64,000 nt of DNA from Arthrobacter sp. OV608 (GTDB taxonomy: Bacteria > Actinomycetota > Actinomycetes > Actinomycetales > Micrococcaceae): contig FOEZ01000011.1 of assembly GCA_900110595.1 (NCBI GenBank), positions 1 through 64,000 on the forward strand, read 5' to 3'. Position 1 is the stretch's first letter; each line of letters begins with the position of its first letter. Below, in pieces: positions 9,092 through 18,362 of this stretch. The notes beneath the pieces were generated by a model, which saw only the letters and a program-made list of their open reading frames with translations, was not told the DNA's origin and made no database searches. The position numbers and the translations under genes were made by a program.

Positions 9092-10035
9092 GAGCGGAGG
9101 ACCGCGAGAAGTCGTAAACCGATGGGACTACGACGGACGCACTTATGAGGCGGCGAGGCCGCGAAGTTTTTGAGGTGCAGAGAGGAGTTCCCTGCCCGGG
9201 AACGTACATCCGGCGGAGACTTATGCCGCCCCAGGTCATGTATAAGCTCTGCGAAATGGGCCGGAACGCCGTCCACCACCACGACCGTGTTTTCGCCCTA
9301 TGCGGCAATCCGTTTTACTGCCCCGGATTCCTTGTTGGGGCGGAGCCAGCCGGTCTCCCACTCCGGGCTGAGGGAGTCGGCCCATTCAATGGCCATCCTC
9401 TTCTTTCCGACCAGCGGTCCACCGGAAATGATCATGATGGGCTTGGAAGAGTCCAGCCATGCGTCCAGCTTGGGGTCCACCGTCTGGCGCCCGTAGACCA
9501 TGGATTGGGACCAGCGGGGCAGTAGCCATTTAAGGGAAGCCGTCGCGTCCGGCGGATCCAGCTTCAGAGGCTCCAGCACCTCATCACGTGCCTCCAGCAG
9601 CGACTTGAGCTTGTCCTTGAGAGGGACATATATGGCCATCCAGGCAGGCAAAAGCGAAGCCAGGATTCCAAATGCGAGTGTCAACCAGATGGCTTCTGGG
9701 GAGGTCTTGTCCATAAACGCCGAAATCAGCAATACGACGATGCCGGGAACACAAATTAGTAACCGCCAAAACAGAGATCGGGGCCACTTCTGCAGAAGTC
9801 CCGCCCACCAGGTTGCCGTTGCTGCGTCTTGCCCAATGCCATCGCATCCACCTGTCGTTTGCTGGCAGAATACGGCTACCTTGGCACGAATTCCCTCAGG
9901 CGTGAATGGGAGGAAACAACAAATTTTCCCGATACTCTGCTGGCCATGTGCCCTGACTGCCCACCCCTTCCCGGAGTCAGGCGGCAGGGTTCTCGATTCA
10001 GGACGTTCCAGGAATCCTTCGTTCCCGAGAGGCAG
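9052..10035 (-). pseudogene. P-loop STAND-type NTPase remnant without start codon and with in-frame amber stop
   Basis: An open frame runs from 10035 leftward. It has no ATG, GTG or TTG before 9732. It encodes an Ala-rich soluble part, two hydrophobic helices (ICVPGIVVLLISAFM and IWLTLAFGILASLLPAW), then a Walker-A-like loop (IMIISGGPLVGKKR). A TAG at 9300-9298 interrupts it. The same frame then continues with a Walker-B-like strand (ENTVVVVDGVPAHFAELIHD). This order matches STAND NTPases such as NACHT-like ATPases. Missing start, nonsense codon and lost C-terminus mark it as dead. Confidence 0.65.
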
Positions 10036-10424
10036 TCAGATGTCACAGCAGATGGTCCTGTGGAAATGACCTGTCGCCAGTAACGTTACTGTCCCCGGCG
10101 GGCATCTGATCGTACGGGCCTCACACTCGTGGTCGCGATCAACAACTATGTGCCCTCTGCCGGCGAGCTTCCGACCCGCCTAACGGACACGTGGGGGCGG
10201 CCACGGAAGCAAGGAAACCCCGGAACCACCATCGTTCCGACATATGGATCCTCAGACCCGACTTGGACTCAAAGAAGGGGCTGCAGGGGATCCCGTGCGA
10301 TCCGACGGAGACCACCGCATCTTCAGCGGCGAGGCGGTCGCATGCCGGATGGCAGTATCGGACAGTCCCCGCCGAAGGATGTTGAGCCACGGCGAAGAGG
10401 TGGGAACGCTCGGTCAAGGCCGCA
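10036..10424. other. Gap with a 14-base palindrome
   Basis: No gene is supported. The one notable item is CAGTAACGTTACTG at 10078-10091, a perfect palindrome. It contains the GTAACG half-site of the tandem boxes described elsewhere in this window, here arranged head to head. Confidence 0.4.
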
Positions 10425-10457
10425 GTAACGCCCAAGTAACGCCGGAGGGGTTTTCAT
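10425..10457 (+). promoter_or_regulatory. Tandem GTAACG box a, upstream of HExxH gene pair
   Basis: GTAACG at 10425-10430 and again at 10436-10441, 11 bases apart, followed after 10 bases by TTTCAT (10452-10457) as a weak -10 candidate. The likely target is the gene pair at 10595-12001, leaving a leader of about 130 bases. A short frame starting at 10456 after GGAGGGG is probably not translated from this promoter. Confidence 0.55.
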
Positions 10458-10594
10458 GGAATATAAAGTTTTGCAGCCATGGTCGCCGGCCTTCCATCAC
10501 TCAACTCAACGTTCTCCGAGCGGAATGATGACAGTCTTGACTAGACCATTCCGAACAACCGTCTTCACCGGGCGAAGGACGAAGGGACTGTACG

Positions 10595-11311
10595 ATGCCG
10601 CACAACGACACTCCACGACTGGGCGGCGGCGGCATGGGAGAGTTCAGGGACGAGCTGAACATCCGTGAGCGGAGGACCTTCCCCGACGTCTCGGGCGACG
10701 ATCGATTGTATCGCCGACTCACAGACATCGTCGCTGTCATGACTGCGAGCGGTTCCAGCGCCGATGAGACCTACCACGAGGCGTTGCGCGGGCAGCGGGA
10801 CGACGAGGAATTCGTCATTCTCGTCTTCAAGACCCTGGACGCGTTGAACGAGTCCGCGTACATCGAGCGCTGGGCGCTCGTGCAGCTCGCGATCGACCTG
10901 GAGCATCCCGTCGCTGGCGACTACCTTGCTGAGTTGGTGCGTCGTCCTATCCCGGAGGAGCAGTCCGAAGACCCCGGACACGGGCTGAGCACCGTGACCG
11001 AAGAGGTCATTCTGCGAACCACCGCGATCGAGGGGCTCGCGAGACTGCTGCGACGCGACGTCGATACGACCGAGGCCCTGCTTGAGACGATCGCCTCGTC
11101 CGACTACGTCGCAATGCGCCGCGCCGCGTGGTTCGCGATCGCGGATAGCGGCCGCGATGACGCCGTCCAGCGCGCGCGGTCGATTCTCCAGGAGCGCGGC
11201 GATGGCTGGATCGCCGAGCTGCGCCGGATCCCGGTCGAGGAGGCCGAGCAGCACGATCCCAAACTCATTAAGCCGCCGCGCGGCAGCACGCCTGCCCCGT
11301 ATGGCGAGTGA
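10595..11311 (+). CDS. Helical-repeat protein (HEAT-like), possible partner of HExxH protein
   Basis: 238 residues, start ATG 10595 with AAGGGA 8 bases upstream; ATG 10634 is an alternative. The sequence is almost wholly amphipathic helices in repeat-like blocks (WALVQLAIDLEHPVAGDYLAEL, shortened here; then TTAIEGLARLLR and AAWFAIADSGRDDA). This spacing resembles HEAT/ARM repeats. It lies 21 bases before the HExxH gene and both follow tandem box a, so an immunity-like or chaperone role for its neighbour is possible. Function is not recognised. Confidence 0.65.
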   Translation: MPHNDTPRLGGGGMGEFRDELNIRERRTFPDVSGDDRLYRRLTDIVAVMTASGSSADETYHEALRGQRDDEEFVILVFKTLDALNESAYIERWALVQLAIDLEHPVAGDYLAELVRRPIPEEQSEDPGHGLSTVTEEVILRTTAIEGLARLLRRDVDTTEALLETIASSDYVAMRRAAWFAIADSGRDDAVQRARSILQERGDGWIAELRRIPVEEAEQHDPKLIKPPRGSTPAPYGE

Positions 11312-11332
11312 CCCAGGAAGAAGGAGATAATC

Positions 11333-12001
11333 ATGGCGATCTGCGACGCGACTGTTCCCGACAAGACGGCATCGGGCGATGCGTTCTATGGCTCATCGAT
11401 CTGCAGCCAGGTATACGTCGACTACTTCTGGGCCACATACCGGTTCGAGGGCAACAAGAGCTTTTGGACAGGCGGGTTCGGGTGGGAGGACTGCTGTAAC
11501 ACCGACCTGCCCCTCGCCCGAGCGTTCAACGGCTGCTACGCCCTCACCTACTCCGCGAGCGATTACCTCAACGACGACTATGCCGGCGCGTGTCTGAACT
11601 GGGCTCGGCGCTACGTCCGCGAGCACATCGACAACCTGCGCGCCAAGTGCTCGAACGGGTCGTACGTCGCGTACAACTCTGGTGGAACGGTCGAGCTCTA
11701 CTCGAGCTTCTTCTACCAGAAGCATGTACCCGGACGCGCCGAAACGCTACTCCACGAGTCGCGGCACGACGCACTCTCGCACAACGCGAAGTTCCCCAAG
11801 GGCTCCACGTTCGGAGAGGGCAAGGACGGCGCGGACTCCACCTGGGCCTACAACGGAGCGTGGATGTACGGCGCGCTTTACCTGTGGTGGTACTACGCGC
11901 AGGGGGCTCGCACGACGAGTGCGCTGCGAGAGCTCGCTCGACAGAGAGCGAACGTCGTGATCGACGGCGCCTTCGCCACGCACCCCGGCTACTCCGTCTG
12001 A
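11333..12001 (+). CDS. Putative zinc metallopeptidase-like effector (HExxH)
   Basis: 222 residues from ATG 11333 with AAGGAG upstream. The central motif LLHESRHDAL contains HExxH, the zinc-binding and catalytic pattern of gluzincin and metzincin peptidases. A possible third ligand is one of the downstream Asp or His residues, but no clear metzincin HExxHxxGxxH is present. There are several Cys and many aromatic residues (WATYRF, WWYYAQG), and no signal peptide. It looks like a small stand-alone toxin domain. It lies under box a, the same motif as before the eCIS operon, so eCIS cargo is a reasonable hypothesis. Confidence 0.6.
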   Translation: MAICDATVPDKTASGDAFYGSSICSQVYVDYFWATYRFEGNKSFWTGGFGWEDCCNTDLPLARAFNGCYALTYSASDYLNDDYAGACLNWARRYVREHIDNLRAKCSNGSYVAYNSGGTVELYSSFFYQKHVPGRAETLLHESRHDALSHNAKFPKGSTFGEGKDGADSTWAYNGAWMYGALYLWWYYAQGARTTSALRELARQRANVVIDGAFATHPGYSV

Positions 12002-12007
12002 GAAGCG

Positions 12008-12734
12008 GTGGCACCTGACGGCGTCGGGCCGTTGGCCAGCGGGCGAGTCAGTTCATATGAGGATTCCCGCACCGGAGAAAGGTCAGCCGGGCCCGGGCCG
12101 CGCCAGGAGACGTTGGGCGGCTACCGGATCGCCGTCGTTTTCGATGACCCTTATTGCCCAGTCGACACGACAGTGGTCGAGGTCCTGACCTCGCTGGTCG
12201 CCAAACTCAGGTCAGCCGGGGCAACCATCGAGGAAACGTCCCCGCCGGCGCCACTGTCCGAGACCGACCCCCTGTACCAGCAAACTGTGGCCGGAGTCAC
12301 CGCCGCCTTCGAGCCGCCGCAGGCCATCGACTTCTACGCGGGTATGGTCGCCCGTGCTGGCCTTCCGCTGACACGAATCCACTGACACAGTGGGCCCTGT
12401 GGAACCTCCAAACAGTGCGGGACTGGTCGTTCGATAGGGAAGCCCGCACCCAACTCAAGGTCCGCTGGGCGGCGTTCTTCACCTCCTGTGCCCGGTCTCA
12501 AACGTCCTTGCGATCTTCCATGACGACAGCCCCGAACCCGCCCTGCGGACGATCCTAGTCAACGGCTGACCAACGCCCTACCTGAGCCAGTCCATTTGGA
12601 GTGGCCTGGCGACCGTTGCCGACCTTCCTGCCGTCGCTGTCCCGGCAGGACTGACGACCACCAACCTGCCGGTGGGCGTTCAGGTCGTCGCCCCCTATGT
12701 TCCCATCCTCGTACGATCGCATCCGATCTCGTAG
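12008..12734 (+). pseudogene. Amidase-signature enzyme remnant
   Basis: Fragments in more than one frame match the C-terminal half of amidase-signature (GatA-like) enzymes. First comes GGYRIAVVFDDPYCPVDTTV, with a helix about sharing the load between K-L-R-S-A-G and acidic residues. After stops and frame changes, SIWSGLATVADLPAVAVPAG follows (about 12590-12650), then TTNLPVGVQVVAPY. The Ser-Ser-Lys catalytic N-terminal half is missing. It is clearly a decayed, non-functional copy. Confidence 0.65.
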
Positions 12735-12989
12735 GGCATCGGCTTCCTTCCGTGACCTGGAAGCGTCGGCTCGACCAGATCCGTAAGCCGGTCGGAAAAC
12801 GGGAGGGAAAAAATTCGCAGGCTTGTCATACCAGGGCCGAGTGTCGAGATGCCGGAATAACCCGCTCGATGTGTCGCGCAATGAGGGTCCCTCGACTGCT
12901 CAGTCACCTCAAACGGCTGGCGGTGCTCCATGTCCTTGGAATCACAAGTCCCCGCTTCGAAGGCGTTGCCACCCTTTCGATTATCACCA

Positions 12990-13022
12990 ATAACGTCGCA
13001 GTAACGGTTCAGGGAGTCTAGT
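12990..13022 (+). promoter_or_regulatory. Tandem ATAACG/GTAACG box b, upstream of lipase-like gene
   Basis: ATAACG at 12990-12995 and GTAACG at 13001-13006 (11-base period), followed after exactly 10 bases by TCTAGT (13017-13022), a plausible -10. Downstream are a possible 55-codon ORF and the large lipase-like membrane gene. Confidence 0.55.
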
Positions 13023-13188
13023 GAGCCAGCAGGAGTATTGCTCCGGTCTGTACAAACAAGTAGTGGGAGGTTGCGGAATGCCTGACACCCTAATCGCCAT
13101 CACTAGTCGACGGGAAAGGGAGGGGACAGTGAAGGTGACACTGCCTGTGGAGGGAGAGTGCGGGGCGCCTTCTCCCTATTTCGTTTAA
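13021..13188 (+). CDS. Possible small ORF, 55 codons
   Basis: GTG 13021 to TAA 13188, with AGGGAG four bases before the start. Product begins VSQQEYCSGLYKQVVGGCGM and has two nearby Cys. No family is recognised. Its start overlaps the predicted -10 hexamer of box b, which argues against translation from that promoter. Kept only as a candidate. Confidence 0.2.
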   Translation: MSQQEYCSGLYKQVVGGCGMPDTLIAITSRREREGTVKVTLPVEGECGAPSPYFV

Positions 13189-13288
13189 GCCGCACCCTAC
13201 GATCAATGTCCCCCAACTGCTCACCCAAGATGTTCCGCTTCTAAGGAGATGGGACCTGGGAGTGCTGGGTAACTCTCAAGGAGAGACC

Positions 13289-16024
13289 GTGTCCTCAGCG
13301 ACAGAAATTCTGGAACTCCGCGTACATGGAGTCCGCAATACTCCTCCGAATGAAATGCTCTGTGTCGAGCCCGGAGAGGTAGTGCCTGCGGAGGGCAACG
13401 GCATCAAGCTTGTCGACAAGCTGGCGGGCTTCTACCGGATCAAAACGCCTCCTCCGGACTCCCCTACCACCGTCGAAGCGTACAGCTGGGGCAAACTAGA
13501 CCGCTTTGCACCAGCAGGACTAATAGGGAAGACGAGCCGCGCCCTCTACAACATAGGGTGGTTTCTTATCGCACCGTTCGGCTTGGCCAACGTCGCCTAC
13601 TGGGGCCGAGTCCTCAAGGCTGACGACCGTCGTGAAGACGGCGTCGATCCTGGGACTGGCGCGGCACTCGTACGGCTCTTTAGTCTGCTGTTGACGCTTC
13701 TATTAGCATCCGCGGTGGCCACCGCTTCCATGGATCTTATCGCCGTCCAGTGCTTCCGCGTTCGTGAGGACGGCATACACCAGATGTGCAATAACTTGCC
13801 TCACTGGTTTGATGGACTAAGGCAGTTAAGGCGAGGACAGCGACTTGCAGCTGTATCCCCGCTGCCTATCTTCGCTGTGGCCCTGCTCGCGCTTATAAGC
13901 CTGTCCAGCGACGTGCGCTTCCGCACTCGGTTCCGGGATCAGCTACGAGTGCCCCCCACATCGTCTGTTGCCGGGAGGTGGCAGCGGAAGCGCTTGGAGA
14001 ACATGTTGAAGGACTCCTTCGTTCTCGCAGCACCACGTCTCTGGATTCGCAGAAACAATTCGCCAACCGGCGTCTTGCACGTTGCGGCAACGATCCAGCT
14101 CATGGCGTTTCTCCTCGCTGCCGACCTCATGTCAATTTCAAGCGGTGAGATTCGCGCTTGGTCGACCGCTGTGCTCGTGTTTTCGTGCGTCGTACTGGCG
14201 GGCACAACTTGGATAGTCATGGCGTGGGGTGCGATGAGCGTCCGCGCACCTTCCAAGGACAAGCAGCCTTCCGACGATGGACAGACTGGTACGCCTGGAT
14301 GGTCTCGCATGGCCTTGGCCATAGCTATGCTCATCTTCAGCACCGGCCTCTACCTCTGGGCTGTCGGGAATGCCAGCACAGCGGACGGCCTGAACGAGAC
14401 GGTGCCCTTTACGGCGTCACAACTAATGCCCACCGTACTGGTCGCCCTCTTGACGATACTCGCGACATCGGGGTGCTTCATGCGCCTTGGCAAGAAAGCA
14501 GCACAGGTTTCGGGTTCCCTGATCGGGTTATTTGGGGTGGCTGGTCTCGTAATTGTCCTTTTGCGGTGGAGTACAACCCCTATCCCAGTCAGCGCGGCCT
14601 TCGGGCTGTGCGTGCTCTGTACGGTTGCTGTGGCCACATCCCTATTGAGTCAGGGTGAACGCCTGCCCACTCGGCCGCTGGGGCGAAAGGCGGAAGCCTG
14701 GTATGGGATGGGTCCAGCGGCGATGATGTTCCTTAGCCTCCTGCTCGCGGCAGTCTATGCCAGCGCCATCGTCGTTGGTGTCGGAAACTGGCTTCAGAGC
14801 GGCACACTCCTCTGGCAACAGAGCACGGAGCATCCGCTATTCCGGGACCTGATCAAGGACGATGCTCTCGCGATTAGGGTTCCATTCCTGTACTGGGCCT
14901 CCGGTGGGGTGATGGTCCTTGTTGTCCTTGCCGCTGTCCTGTTACTGGGTTCTGTGATGCTGCTCAGCCAAGGAAGAGGCCAGTGGATCACCGACCCAGC
15001 AGTTGATGACGCTGAAAATCGTTATGAGCGGGAAATCTGGGCTGTTCGCCGTCGGAGTGCCCTGCTCCAGCGGGGGGAGCCCGTGGTGTTCGTCGCCGCG
15101 GCAGCCACCGGAGTCGGTGTAGTTCTAGTACTAACGCTGACGATCCTTCACGAGAACGGCGAAGGTCACCAGTGGCTGCAGCAACTGCCGAACTGGGCTA
15201 AGGTCGCACGTGCCGGCACGTGGATGACCACCAGCGCGCTCACAGCAGCCGGGCTGTTAATTATCGGTACATGTGTTGCTAGCGCGGCCAAGGGAGCGGA
15301 TAGACCGCTGGGACTGCTCTGGGACCTAGTGGCATGGCTGCCTCGAGCTGGCCACCCGTTCGGTCCCGCCTGCTACTCGGAACGGGCAGTACCAGAGCTT
15401 GCTGACCGAATAATCCAATGGTTAACCAATGAGAACATGGCGGATAATCCAGCAGAACCCAAAGTCGGAGCGAGCGAACGCCGCATCCTGCTGGCAACAC
15501 ATAGCCTGGGAGGGGTCCTTGGCATAGCCGCCCTCTACCACCTCGCCGCCAACGGCTGGGGGCACCTTCTGCCCCAGATCCGGCTACTTACGTTCGGTGT
15601 GCAGTTGCGCCCATACTTCGGAAGGTTCTTCCCAGACCTATTAGGACCCATTGTCCTTGGTACTCCCGGCGTCATGAGCCCGAAGGTACTCAGCCCCGAT
15701 CCATGGAAGAGGCGTGACCTGCCGACACCGTCAGGACTCCCGCCCGACGCACCTCACGCCCAGCTAGTCAACCTCTTAAGAACGGACGGAGACGCAGAGG
15801 CCGCAAAAGTCTGGTTGAACATCTGGCGTCGGACGGACTACCTAGGGTTCCCTGTCACTTCGTACGCTGAGCCCGACGCCAGGCTGGACTTGACAGCCCT
15901 TGAGATAGAACCCGACTCCTATCAGGCTTTAGTCGCCACTCATGGAAACTACTTCAGGACAGTCAGATATACGGAGGCTCGCAATGAATTTCTGCAACAA
16001 TGGGAAACCTTGCCGGGGGAATAA
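13289..16024 (+). CDS. Large polytopic membrane protein with alpha/beta-hydrolase (lipase-like) features
   Basis: 911 residues from GTG 13289, chosen for AAGGAGAG just upstream; GTG 13262 is an alternative. The N-terminus has LRVHGVRNTPPNEML, the HG oxyanion region of lipase-like hydrolases. The body contains many hydrophobic helices, at least ten between residues about 90 and 650. Near the C-terminus LLATHSLGGVLGIAAL supplies the nucleophile elbow (HSLGG) of an alpha/beta-hydrolase. Such split-domain membrane hydrolases occur in actinobacteria, but substrates are unknown. It follows box b, so it may belong to the eCIS-linked regulon. Confidence 0.7.
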   Translation: MSSATEILELRVHGVRNTPPNEMLCVEPGEVVPAEGNGIKLVDKLAGFYRIKTPPPDSPTTVEAYSWGKLDRFAPAGLIGKTSRALYNIGWFLIAPFGLANVAYWGRVLKADDRREDGVDPGTGAALVRLFSLLLTLLLASAVATASMDLIAVQCFRVREDGIHQMCNNLPHWFDGLRQLRRGQRLAAVSPLPIFAVALLALISLSSDVRFRTRFRDQLRVPPTSSVAGRWQRKRLENMLKDSFVLAAPRLWIRRNNSPTGVLHVAATIQLMAFLLAADLMSISSGEIRAWSTAVLVFSCVVLAGTTWIVMAWGAMSVRAPSKDKQPSDDGQTGTPGWSRMALAIAMLIFSTGLYLWAVGNASTADGLNETVPFTASQLMPTVLVALLTILATSGCFMRLGKKAAQVSGSLIGLFGVAGLVIVLLRWSTTPIPVSAAFGLCVLCTVAVATSLLSQGERLPTRPLGRKAEAWYGMGPAAMMFLSLLLAAVYASAIVVGVGNWLQSGTLLWQQSTEHPLFRDLIKDDALAIRVPFLYWASGGVMVLVVLAAVLLLGSVMLLSQGRGQWITDPAVDDAENRYEREIWAVRRRSALLQRGEPVVFVAAAATGVGVVLVLTLTILHENGEGHQWLQQLPNWAKVARAGTWMTTSALTAAGLLIIGTCVASAAKGADRPLGLLWDLVAWLPRAGHPFGPACYSERAVPELADRIIQWLTNENMADNPAEPKVGASERRILLATHSLGGVLGIAALYHLAANGWGHLLPQIRLLTFGVQLRPYFGRFFPDLLGPIVLGTPGVMSPKVLSPDPWKRRDLPTPSGLPPDAPHAQLVNLLRTDGDAEAAKVWLNIWRRTDYLGFPVTSYAEPDARLDLTALEIEPDSYQALVATHGNYFRTVRYTEARNEFLQQWETLPGE

Positions 16025-16063
16025 CCGGTGCGGATCAACATTGAGGTTGTATTGGTCTCGCTA

Positions 16064-16225
16064 TGGGAATGATGGTTTCACACTCACCATGGACCTCCCC
16101 CGCCAGACCGGTCAGGGACCCTTCTATGCGGGCACCGTCGCCCATTACCTCACCAGCGACGCCACCACCAGGTCCGTCCTATTCGCCGTCGATACCAACC
16201 AACCCTGGGACCGACCTTCGCAGAC
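16064..16225 (+). pseudogene. DUF4192 domain remnant
   Basis: A short piece (FTLTMDLPRQTGQ, then FYAGTVAHYLTSDATTRSVL) is clearly related to the DUF4192 gene at 40371 (RIDLPQQTGQ, then YARTVAHYLTNDTNATSIL). Only about 50 residues survive; the N- and C-terminal parts are gone and the sequence changes to an FG-GAP-like fragment right after it. Confidence 0.6.
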
Positions 16226-16230
16226 GACCT

Positions 16231-16402
16231 TTTGTTCACCGGGCCGACATCATCGGTTTCGGAGAGGGCGGGGTGTGGGTGTCCCTGAACAACGGCAGCG
16301 GCACCTTCCAAAGCCCCAGAGAAAGTGGTGGACAACTTCGCCTACAGCGCCGGCGGCTGGCGGGTCGAAAAACACCCCCGGGTCCTGGCCGACGTTGGGT
16401 GA
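16231..16402 (+). pseudogene. FG-GAP/VCBS repeat remnant
   Basis: RADIIGFGEGGVWVSLNNGS, GTFQSP, then in the next frame VVDNFAYSAGGWRVEKHPRV, LADVG and a stop. This is the repeat pattern of FG-GAP/VCBS beta-propeller proteins, with one frameshift at about 16315. About one repeat remains. Such propellers are frequent in secreted toxins and adhesins of actinobacteria; this copy is a scrap joined to the DUF4192 piece. Confidence 0.6.
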
Positions 16403-16539
16403 ATCAAAAAAACATCCTCAAAGCGGGGCGAGGCTGAGTATCCTGAACGCAACCGTCGCGCTCCCCTGTCGGGCAACGGGGCCAAGTCACATCAGTGGCT
16501 TTCTGTGCGTGGCTCGTCCCATGCGCGACACGTCATATT

Positions 16540-16950
16540 CATCATCCATTGGCTATTACCTCCTGCTCGTCCATCGACAGCACAGGCCGGCCGAGCACCG
16601 GGCATTTCATCCAGATCCTTCCCTCCAGAACCAGAAAGCGCCGCTGGGGCGAGCATGAGTGGCTGGAAAGGCTGCGTAAGCTGCTCACCGACAGACAGGA
16701 TCTCGACGCGGGCGAAATGGGGAGAATCCGTCACAACCTGTTTGGGGAGCCACACAACCATGAGACATCGGCATCGATGCCACAGTCTTGGTCCTCTTCG
16801 AGGAAGTAGACGGGCAGATGCATCTTGCTGCTGGATATGACGGCGCCGGCCGGGACGCGAAACTTCACAAGGAAAATAATCTTCCAAGGCCGACGGCACG
16901 TCGAACCCCTGAGCCCCTACTGGACGGGGGAATCGGGAAAACAGCAATTG
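16540..16950 (-). pseudogene. Unrecognised frameshifted remnant
   Basis: On the minus strand consecutive coding-like pieces appear in different frames: GFDVPSALEDYFPCEV (about 16900), KMHLPVYFLEEDQDCGIDAD ending at SWLCGSPNR (about 16745), and RIWMKCPVLGRPVLSMDEQE ending at a stop near 16540. They read like one decayed protein. I cannot name the family. Confidence 0.35.
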
Positions 16951-17278
16951 TGCGAAGGTAACAGTGCATGATTGAGCAAGGCGCCGCGACGCCTCCCCCA
17001 GCTTCTACGGAGAAGCATTAGTGTGTACCGGCAGAATCGCTCTAATAACTCCGGTGCCTCCGGTGAGTTGCATTGATCAAGAGCCTGCCGAATCTTTGAC
17101 AAATATTTCGGAAAATGTGAACCAATTCCTGACACTTAAGCAGCAGGATAAAAGGAGCCATAAAGAAGTACGCTCCCTTTCAGCGAGGCATCGCCCAGAG
17201 TGGCAGGTTCAAAGGGGATCGTGTCGGTACGAAGAAAGTTCGGGGCGGTTCTTAAAGGAACGCACAGATAAGGAGTCG

Positions 17279-17539
17279 ATGAGGGCAATGATGAAGAACG
17301 CCCCTTGGTCAGACTCTGACGAGGATTCCGGAGCCGCCCCTGAAGTTCCGGCGGTAAACACCATGATTATCCGCACATGGTATGAGCCGAGCCATGACCA
17401 GGGATTCAGAGCCAGAATAACCTACAGCAAAACTCTCGATAATAGTCAGAACACCGTTACCACCGCTGACTCCGCCGAGGTCTTACGAGTGGTCCAGCAA
17501 TGGCTCTCTATCCAACCAGGCGTCAGCGGCCGGCACTAA
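17279..17539 (+). CDS. Small protein paired with a SARP gene (paralogue of 32119-32293)
   Basis: 86 residues from ATG 17279; ATG 17288 is an alternative. After an acidic leader comes a compact domain, MIIRTWYEPSHDQGFRARIT, ending in a helix (EVLRVVQQWLSIQPG). The same arrangement occurs in the frameshifted gene at 32119-32293 (MVIRAWAEPDDNAPFRARLI, then KWLQAQPAV). Both lie next to a SARP-type gene. This one converges on its SARP with a 57-base tail overlap. Function is unknown; the repeated pairing suggests an anti-activator or ligand-binding partner. Confidence 0.6.
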   Translation: MRAMMKNAPWSDSDEDSGAAPEVPAVNTMIIRTWYEPSHDQGFRARITYSKTLDNSQNTVTTADSAEVLRVVQQWLSIQPGVSGRH

Positions 17540-18274
17540 GCGATCCTTCCCTGCGCGCCTTTCACGCTCGAGGACATCAGCGACGAGCCCTCTAACGGAC
17601 GCTGAAGGCCGAAGGCCCATGTCCTGCTCCAGTTTCTGCCGATATCTTTCGTAGGCTCGAAGAGCGCCGGCTGGATTATAATGTTGAATTTCGGCCGAAA
17701 TTAAGAGTCGGACGGCGTTCTCATAGAGGGGTTCGATTTCGAGTGCCGCCTCCGCTGCTGCGCCTGCAATCTCAGGATGACCATGGGCCAGGGAGTCCCC
17801 TGCAAAAATTGTGAAAGCGCGAAGCCGGTCCTGCTGCAGCCGGCTCTGCTCGAAAACGACCCAGTCCTCATACCAACCGGGCAGTAACTCTGCGTTTTGT
17901 AAAGTACGCAACGTGGAGCTGGCGTCACTTTCAAGCCCGCCTTGGCTCAGTGCCAAAGTTTGGGCCCGGACGCGCTCCAGGTCCACCTCCACTCGGTTAT
18001 CCAACGACAGCATTGCGCCGTCGTTGACAATCAGTCGGGGTATTTGCCGTGAAACCAAGTGCATGCTGACGCGAAGACTTTCCAACGCCCTGGCATTTGG
18101 ATACTCCGGCCACAGCAGGCCAACAAGATAGCTTCGGAGGCTTGGACCCTTGATGGCCAGCGCAGCGATTAGACGTTGCTGACGCGTTGCGACGTGCACG
18201 ACCACCTCGTCCTGGCGAAGACGCCAGCATCGAAGCAGTTCCAATTGCAATTCTCCACAGCCGTCGTTGCCCAT
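17483..18274 (-). CDS. SARP-family transcriptional regulator (winged helix plus BTAD)
   Basis: 263 residues. N-terminal winged-helix DNA-binding domain (residues about 10-95: ELLRCWRLRQDEVVVHVATR, then RYLVGLLWPEY-like wing region written here as YLVGLLWPEYPNARALESL). A bacterial transcriptional activation domain of TPR-like helices follows (AELLPGWYEDWVVFEQSRL, then AALEIEPLYENAVRLLISAE and GALRAYERYRQKLEQDMGL). This is the SARP layout (AfsR N-terminus, ActII-ORF4). There is no NB-ARC domain, so it is a small SARP. It is a strong candidate for the protein that reads the tandem GTAACG boxes around it. Confidence 0.85.
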   Translation of the reverse strand: MGNDGCGELQLELLRCWRLRQDEVVVHVATRQQRLIAALAIKGPSLRSYLVGLLWPEYPNARALESLRVSMHLVSRQIPRLIVNDGAMLSLDNRVEVDLERVRAQTLALSQGGLESDASSTLRTLQNAELLPGWYEDWVVFEQSRLQQDRLRAFTIFAGDSLAHGHPEIAGAAAEAALEIEPLYENAVRLLISAEIQHYNPAGALRAYERYRQKLEQDMGLRPSASVRGLVADVLERERRAGKDRLVPAADAWLDREPLLDHS

Positions 18275-18362
18275 GGGAACCTGATTTCAGTTCGGTGAAA
18301 AAGATTCAGCAGTAACAATGAGGATCCTCAAGTCGATGGACTATGTCAATGTCGTTTTCCCC

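Noticed and set aside
10456..10668. ORF of 70 codons starting MEYKVLQPW right after GGAGGGG
   Set aside because: Start overlaps the predicted -10 of box a, the frame soon becomes Arg-rich and it overlaps the well-supported gene at 10595 in another frame. At most a short remnant.
18312..18317. Single GTAACA before the SARP gene at 18274
   Set aside because: No second half-site at 11 bases on either side and wrong orientation for autoregulation, so not counted as a box. The same applies to isolated half-sites at 16958, 17455 and 28876.
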